From positions 89,869,851 to 89,933,850 of the forward strand of contig NC_060256.1 in the NCBI RefSeq assembly GCF_921293095.1: DNA of 64,000 bases, read 5' to 3'. The notes under the pieces are model-generated. The model searched no databases and was not told the DNA's origin. It saw only the letters and a program-made list of their open reading frames with translations. Both the position numbers and the translations under genes were made by a program. The DNA is from Ischnura elegans. Taxonomy: Eukaryota; Arthropoda; Insecta; Odonata; Coenagrionidae. Positions 57,436-64,000 of this stretch are shown piece after piece. Each line of letters begins with the position of its first letter. Position 1 is the stretch's first letter.

Positions 57436-58167
57436 GTTCCCCACCGCTGATACGATTATGGCCTCAAACTATTGCCATCATTTCATTGACGAATCAATAC
57501 GAAAACACATGATCGCACATTCGGATGACGTAAGCGGTACCCTTATGTGCGTAATTGCACGATATGGAAGTACTGATCAATTGAACCGCTAATGGATGGA
57601 AAGTAATTTGCAGTACAAAAACAGCAATTCGATTGAATCTCAACGAACAGCTCAACAATAAATGGTGCAACAACTTAAATCATTTATAGATATATTGCAT
57701 TTCATTCACCTCATTAATGTAACTTATTTTGAAGTTTTCAACCGCGCTAACGAGAGCAGCCAGCTATTAATTTCTGCGTCCGTCGACCCCACTTACATTT
57801 TAATAAAGAATAACATCTCAAATATTTTTTTAACCTTTTTTCGGTCTTTCCTACCCCGCCGATAGAAAAGGTGAAAAATCACGAATATTACCAAAACATA
57901 GCTTTCATAGCCTTTTCCTAGTACATTCATCTAATGAATTGTTACTCTACTTGTATTACATTTTAGTACTCACGTGCATGTCATAATCGCATGAGTTATT
58001 TGATGTCTTCGTCGTTGCCTTCTTCCCATTATCTTCTTACTTCTGGCACCAAATTCATAACAGCTGAGGTAGAAGGTGATCCTGTCGGTGGCAGTTGGTT
58101 TGTTTTTCAGCTGACTAATGTGAAGAAATAAGTTGTTTGAAATGACTCCAAGGTTCGCCTCGCTGAA

Positions 58168-58680
58168 GGCCGTTTTACACGGTACACGGAATTGCGCAAT
58201 CTGACGTACGTGCGAAGGCGCAATCAAAATTTTTTCGTGTAAAGCGGTGAATTGCTAGAACACATGCGAGAATGCGTGGATGCGAGACGGCAAAATAGTC
58301 CCTGTACAGTGACGCAACGAGGGGGGTTTGGGGGTTAAACCCCCCCCCCCCAGGGCTCAGAGAAACTTTTAAGTTTAATCCTTTTTTTAATAATTTTACT
58401 TAATTGGATAGATATTACTAATACAATAGTGTAAGAATTAATAAAATAACCCTCAGAAAGTCGTAAAACTCATCATTTTGAACCGTTTATCTTAAAATTC
58501 CGCAATTCATAAATCTGGCACCTACCGTTTATCCTGGTGGGTATTCCATACCCCTCACCCCGGTATTAGTTGCACCTAAACCCCCCAGCCTCAATTCCTA
58601 GCTGCGGCCCTGCCCCTGTTCTAATTTCGTTCATGCATTCGCGCAATTCCACGCCATTTTAGAAAGAAATGCAGCGACTT
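58168..58680. mobile_element. GGCCGTTTTACACGG-family MITE, copy 2, interrupted
   Basis: It begins GGCCGTTTTACACGG and follows the reversed interior of the 46866 copy up to CAAAATAG. It then resumes after 58612 with TGTTCTAATTTCGTTCATGC and CCACGCCATTTTAGAAA. The interruption is the MITE at 58307-58612. The far end is degraded. Confidence 0.72.
58307..58612 (-). mobile_element. GGGGCGCAGCTAGG-family MITE, copy 5, nested
   Basis: It starts CAGTGACGCAACGAGG and ends TTCCTAGCTGCGGCCCTG. CCCTGT-like sequence on both sides may be the target duplication. Confidence 0.75.
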
Positions 58681-59039
58681 GTTGGGAGGTGGAGTAGGGC
58701 AGTGATGGAGGCTGGCTTGACGTCAAATAGCTAAGGGCACTGCTCCATTTTACTCCGCGGAGCAGATAGTTATTTGAGGCAGTGAAATAATGCAATAGTC
58801 GTGTGAAACATTGGTAATAATGCGGAAGCGGTTTTGAATGACTTTAAAAGCCGTTTTTCCCCCTCCCACTATGAGATGATTTTTCTGGAAATCCTACGCA
58901 CGAAAATGGATGAAATAATTGTCTCGTGAGCCTCGCGTAAGGATACTGTTTTCCGTTTACGGTATACTTTAAAAGTTAAAGTTGTCCTTCCGTACTTAAA
59001 TAAAATTTCTTTTCCTATCTAATCGGAGTATGGTATTAA

Positions 59040-59250
59040 TTAACGGCGTATAAAATAATAATAATTAGATTTTAATATATTATAAACTAATAATTGTATG
59101 CTGTTTATTGCTTCGTGCTGTATTAAAAATGTATCGGAACCATTTCTTGTGGCGGCCATAAGTCATGTGACACCCGTAGAGTCCCAACGTCCTCGGTTGC
59201 GTCTGGTTGCGTCGCTGTCAGTCTGGCGGCAACTTTCACCGAGGAAAGAG
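59040..59250 (+). promoter_or_regulatory. Promoter-like region and candidate first exon
   Basis: A palindromic E-box GTCATGTGAC (59163-59172) lies upstream of a GC-richer stretch that ends at a consensus donor, GAG followed by GTGAGT (from 59251). This would suit a non-coding first exon on the + strand. No TATA box was found and no initiator motif was assigned. Confidence 0.35.
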
Positions 59251-59992
59251 GTGAGTGCCTATTCACAAAAGTTAACAACTTTCAGATTTTAAAATTTCCT
59301 TCTGTGTTGATGGTGTGTGAATTCGGTCGGAGTTGTAATGTGACAATAAACGCTATTGCGAGTGACTTAATAATCCGTAGAGAATATTTATTTCGCGGAA
59401 AATCGTGTTCAACGAATTGCTGAGAACCAGTGACCACGTTTCGTTTTACAAGCTTATCGCGTCATTTTCATTTTATTCGTATTTTGATATTTCGTAATGT
59501 TATCGTTACCGACTTGATGATCGTGGATAATTTTTTCGAAGGATAATTTCCTCCATTAGTGTCCAAAAAGCATTCTCGTGTGTTCATTTTCTGTATCTTA
59601 CACATTGCTCACTGGAAATGTGTTAAACATTCATTAGCGTGTGTTGTGGATTTCTCTGGGTTTTGTCTTTCAAATTTCATTTCCGTTAAACCCCGCTTGT
59701 GTGAATATAGCTTTAAATCCGTGTTGCAGAATTGTTTTAAGCGAAGCATCGAAAAGCTGTTGAATCGGCGATCCTAGTGACAGCTCTCAACTTTCATCAT
59801 TCAAATGCACTCAAAGAAAGAAGTCTTTCAGTATACCTCTTGCAGTGCCCCGCGATTCTATCATAAGTGTAATTCTCATCAATGTTTATTAATTTTATTT
59901 CCCAGTGACTATTTTCCATTACTCTGATAACTATCATCCAGATATGAAAATTAATTTGGCCATATTGCATCAACACGCTTGTCGCGTCGCCG

Positions 59993-60066
59993 TACCTACT
60001 CTCCGCCGCCGGCGAACCGCCGCGGCGCGGGCGGCCAGAACCCGAGTCGACGGCACGCTCGAAAAA
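59993..60066. other. Isolated very GC-rich patch
   Basis: About 75 bp centred on CGCCGCCGGCGAACCGCCGC is almost all G and C, while neighbouring sequence is AT-rich. I cannot assign it; a small CpG island or an rDNA-like fragment are both possible. Confidence 0.6.
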
Positions 60067-61738
60067 ACGATGTAACATTCGGGGTTGCAAATTGGTGCAA
60101 GGTTTTACTTTAGATTTACAATATAGAAGCTTCAAAGAACGACATAATATAAGTTAATTAGTGGAAGTCGATGATAATATCTACTTTTTATCTACGTTTA
60201 TGTAAAAAAAATGGGCTGAAAACAGGATCCGTCATTTTCTTATAAATCTATGGTTATTGATGAAACAAAATCTTAAAAAACCCTTCAATGGAAGAAAAAG
60301 AAATTTCAATTAAGATGGTATAACAGTTTTGTCGATAAAACTATTCGTGAAACCGCACGTGGATAACATTGGCAATTTTCAGAAAAAATCGATGGTGGTC
60401 GTTTTTCGCTAAATTTGTTCAACTTTGACCTCACATATATTGTTAACGCGAAAACAAAGGAAAGAAATAATCTGGAAAGTTATGCACAGTTTAGTTGAGA
60501 ATATCTATGCGAAGTTTCAACTTCCTAGCTCAAAAAAATCGTTTTTGAGGTTTTGGCCAGCTTTTTTTCGATTCTAGCCCACTGTGCGGCGTTTCTATTA
60601 CCAAGAACTTCGTAAGTTGACAATTGGTTTGTAATGATTCTAAGGGAGACTACGTCCCTTTAAGCTTGAGAGTAAAAATGGTTTACCAACTCTCTTCCAT
60701 CAATTTATTGGTCACATCTCCTCATCTGTTGAGATTTTCAAGGTTTTCGTCGGCCAAAATATGTGCAATAACCCTGTTACGATTGTAGTTAGGGTAATAT
60801 CCTTTTCTGTGATCAATAATATACACTTAACTTATTCCTTTAGTATTTGCATTGACCCTTGTTTATCGAGGTTTCTACCATTAAAAACATATTGAATGTG
60901 CTAGTAAGCATTTTTATTGGTGAAATTATTGTTTTTGGGATAAAAAGAATATTTGTGATGAGTGAATTTTTTATGAGGAAACTATATTTTTTATGACTAA
61001 ATTGCAATTTTATGACGAAATTTTAAACCGAAATTGACAGATTTTTATGACGAAATCCACAGTTTTTATTCACCGATAATCTTTGCATCTACTTATTATT
61101 CTTTTTTCCTTAGTGTTTCTTATTATGAAAACGCTTTGGCATATTATTATGATAATAAAATAATTTATTTCTGATTAACTTCATGGCTTTATATTCATTA
61201 TATGATATTCCACTGATAAAACCTAATCAAATGATAATATACAGGTATAATAATAGAATTCCCAGTAAATGATAATAATTTAATTTATTTACGAGAGATT
61301 GTAATATACCTACCTAATTCGTTAAAACTTTGTAAAGTTCTCTAAAAAATATAACCAATATGAATAGTTGTAGTGAATAGCTTGAGATATTTTTGAATGG
61401 CTACCTTCTTAATTATCCTTTGTTGACAAAAACATATTTGTGTAATTCATTATCATTAATGCGAATATCTGCCAAAAAAATTTGACCCGTAATTATGTAA
61501 ATCCCTAAAAAAACTTTTAACACGAAATCGTAAAATTATTAAGTAATTAAAATGTGCATAAAACAAATTCATTTCTGAAAACGGTCTCGGGGTGTTTATT
61601 TGGAGACGTATGCCCAAATTTTCATCAAAATCTACTACCTGAAAAGGCAAACGCTTGTTGAATGGAAGGTGGAATAACACATATTTACGAATCTTAATCC
61701 ACATTTTTTATTGTATTTCTAACTCTCTTCATTTTTAG

Positions 61739-61838
61739 GGTCAAGACATCCATGGATGAGAGGAGAAGCAGGAAGACTCATCCTAAGAAGCGATGCAGAT
61801 TGAAGGCGATGGCCTCGCGGGCCCTTCAGTGCTAATTT
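61739..61838 (+). other. Possible exon of an unidentified transcript
   Basis: An acceptor TTCATTTTTAG ends at 61738. The following GC-richer stretch contains a 27-codon frame (MDERRRSRKTHPKKRCRLKA and a few more residues, then stop). It could be a second exon after the 59251 donor. No protein family is recognised. Confidence 0.25.
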
Positions 61839-62055
61839 CCTCTTACTATTCTGCAATATTTGACTTGTGTTATAATTCATATTTATTTTTTTCAGTTTCA
61901 GAATTTTCTTCAGTAAACATTGAAGAAAAAATTAATTCCTAGAGTTCCGACAGCATTCATCAGTTTGCATTCAAGGCTGAGTAAAGTGCAGTTTTCATCA
62001 GATGCTTAGCAATTCATGAAGGTATATCAGGTTGAATGTGAAATGGTAAATGAGG

Positions 62056-62353
62056 CAGGGGCGCAGCTAGGAATTAAGGCAAGGGGGAGTTCCGGGCGCA
62101 ACTAATACTGGGGTGCCTGGGGGTGTGGCATACCTGCCAGGGTGAGCGGGAGGTGCCAGGACCCTCCGCCAGAAAAGAAATTAAGATAAATGGTTAAAAA
62201 TGGTGGGTTTTACGGCCTTCTGAGGATTTTTTTATTAATCCTTACCTATTCCATAAGTAGCATTAATCCAAATAAATAAAATAGATTAAACTTAAAAATT
62301 GTCTGAGCTCTGGGGGGAGTTTTATCCCCCAAAACCCCCCCGCTGCGCCACTG
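62056..62353 (+). mobile_element. GGGGCGCAGCTAGG-family MITE, copy 6
   Basis: It starts CAGGGGCGCAGCTAGGAATT and ends CCCGCTGCGCCACTG. The best-preserved termini of the family in this window show its inverted ends, CAGGGGCGCAGC and CAGTGGCGCAGC. Confidence 0.82.
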
Positions 62354-62428
62354 AAATTAGGGGCTATTCGAATCCCACTACTGGAGTTGTGAGAGGCTCC
62401 TTGTAGAAAGTGGATTCACTCCGGTATT

Positions 62429-62692
62429 CAGGGATGCCGACTTACGAAAAATATTGGGGGGGCCCAAACCTGGGATCTTGCACCGGGAAATTTTATAAGC
62501 AGTGAGTTTTAAGTTTTTTAAGCATGTTATAGAAGAGTCATATGATCAACATTAGAACCCTGATAACTCGAATTTCGATGTCTGTACACTCCGGGGAAAA
62601 TCGACAAGCCTGAAACATTTTTTTATTCACACCCATAACGAATTTTTGAGGGAGCTCGGGCCCCCTCAGGCCCCATGGAGTTGGCGCCACTG
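62429..62692 (-). mobile_element. CAGTGGCGCC-family hAT MITE, uninterrupted copy
   Basis: The ends CAGGGATGCCGAC and GTTGGCGCCACTG are inverted and flanked by a perfect 8-bp duplication CCGGTATT (62421-62428, 62693-62700). It is the reversed equivalent of the element at 56042-56977 without the inner MITE. Confidence 0.9.
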
Positions 62693-62953
62693 CCGGTATT
62701 ATACAGTACGAGCTCTAGGTAACACGAAGTCATTGGCTCAAAGGAGCAAGGTTAAAAAGGTATATTAACAGCGCTGAAATAATGGTACCAGAAAGTCCAC
62801 TCAAATGTATTAACGACGAATGAGACCTGTCTTCGGTAACACAGAATGCATTCTTAGGCAGGAAATTCATTTTGGGTTATGTTTATGTATTTTTATTATT
62901 GCATATTTTTTCAGGTATTTGGGTGGGATTTGTACTAACATAATTTATTGCAG

Positions 62954-63912
62954 GAGTGAAGAATGAAGCATGTGGAATGAAGACTTTATTTGGGCCCCGA
63001 AGATTGAAGACATCGCTGGGGCCCTGAAGAGTGAAAAATGAAGATATGAGTGTGTATGAGGAGTGAATGGACATTGATACCCGTCGCCTGATCTGGGCTT
63101 TTTTTGTACTTAATGGTAACATGTCTGTACACCCTTCCCTTTCATCCATGAAGATTGAAGACATCAAATTGACCTCGAAGAACGGAAGAGTGCGATTGCG
63201 TGTGCTTTTTCTCTATCGTGTGATATTTTCCTGCGTGTGATTGTTTACATCGGCGTGTGCTGCGAGATATTATTCCGTTGTGTCATTAGTCTCGATTGAT
63301 TGGCGCTAGGGCTTGCGCGGATGTGTTATTTATTTATTTGTTTGTGTATGCCACTAATCTTACCTCTTCACAGATTCAAGCTATCGCTGGAAATCAAGGA
63401 AGGAAGAGTGAAGACTACACATACAGGAGAAGGAACACGCTGTCCGTCCAGGAGCACCGTAAGAAGACGGGGGCGATATTTGCAGCTTAGTTTTGGGCCC
63501 TTATGGCTAATGAATATATATTTGCGTAAGGCTAGGCGTTTTGTCCGTGCGTTAGTTGTAGTTTTTTGTGCCGTGGTTTTGCATTACGTATTCCATTGCA
63601 TCATGCAGGAATGTGGCTAGGTAGGAAATTCATGATTTCCTATTGATGCCAACGTCTCGTCCCTAAGTGTTGCTTTGGAGCGTATGCGAATCCTCGGAAG
63701 GGTTATTTATTTGTGCATGCACTAACCCGCTCTCTCCCTCGGCACGAGCCATCGCTGGACATTATGATAAGGACAAAGAAGACATTGGAGAGAAGATGGA
63801 ATGGTGGCACCTAACCGAGCCAGCTTATGGTGGCTCCACACGATTTGCTGCATATGAGGAACGGTATGATCACATTCGTATTCGTTCATTCATTTACCGT
63901 AGAGATTCCTGA
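62954..63912 (+). other. Region with weak ~370-bp repeats, possible transcript
   Basis: Segments near 63338-63420 and 63704-63790 share the order TTTATTTGT, a pyrimidine-rich tract, ATCGCTGG and an AAGAAGAC-like block. An earlier similar ATCGCTGG block with GAAGATTGAAGAC is at 62999-63024. Candidate acceptors lie at 62953 and 63373. In one frame both repeats read TN-x(7-8)-AIAG. No known family is recognised. Confidence 0.3.
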
Positions 63913-64000
63913 ATACGATAGTAATGCGAAATTAATATATATGATTCACTAAAAAATGGTTCAGAACTCAAGAAATTCGTCGACCAATTACTTTTTTATG

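Overview
The window looks like animal nuclear DNA, most likely from an arthropod and probably an insect. It is AT-rich. Short coding exons have GT/AG boundaries and are separated by introns of 0.1 to 8 kb. Much of the non-coding DNA is decayed transposable elements, often nested in one another (piggyBac, hAT, pogo/Tigger-like, PIF-like, MITEs, tRNA-derived SINEs, LINE fragments). I saw no bacterial operons, tRNA or rRNA genes, or CRISPR arrays. All family names come from reading motifs; no database search was run.

Three protein-coding genes can be assembled exon by exon with consistent splice phases. (1) 1-13.6 kb, + strand: the last three coding exons of PPP4R3 (SMEK/falafel), the regulatory subunit 3 of protein phosphatase 4. 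Upstream exons lie outside the window. Its last intron holds a three-deep transposon nest. (2) 15.1-26.9 kb, - strand: a complete seven-exon CFAP36 (CCDC104, BART-domain ciliary protein), 319 codons. A perfect RFX-type X-box lies 73 bp upstream of the ATG. PPP4R3 and CFAP36 are convergent. (3) 27.6-41.8 kb, + strand: a complete six-exon NOL7-like nucleolar protein, 495 codons, divergent from CFAP36 across an 828-bp shared promoter region. Two consecutive in-frame exons of this gene look like a tandem exon duplication.

The NOL7 introns carry two DNA transposons that share the terminus GGGYCATTCCA and have 4-bp target duplications. One is a 3.1-kb element with seven GTTACGTACGGGACA subterminal motifs. 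The other is a 1.16-kb, nearly perfect inverted repeat. They may represent one poorly described family and are the most unusual structures here.

From 42 to 59 kb I found no convincing protein gene. The stretch is a mosaic of transposons: an RTE-type LINE relic, a 4.6-kb decayed hAT element with a BED finger, a pogo-like MITE, and repeated MITE families whose empty and filled sites can be compared inside the window. From 59.1 kb to the end there is a promoter-like region with a good splice donor, a possible downstream exon, and weak internal repeats. This may be an uncharacterised, perhaps non-coding transcript, but the support is weak.
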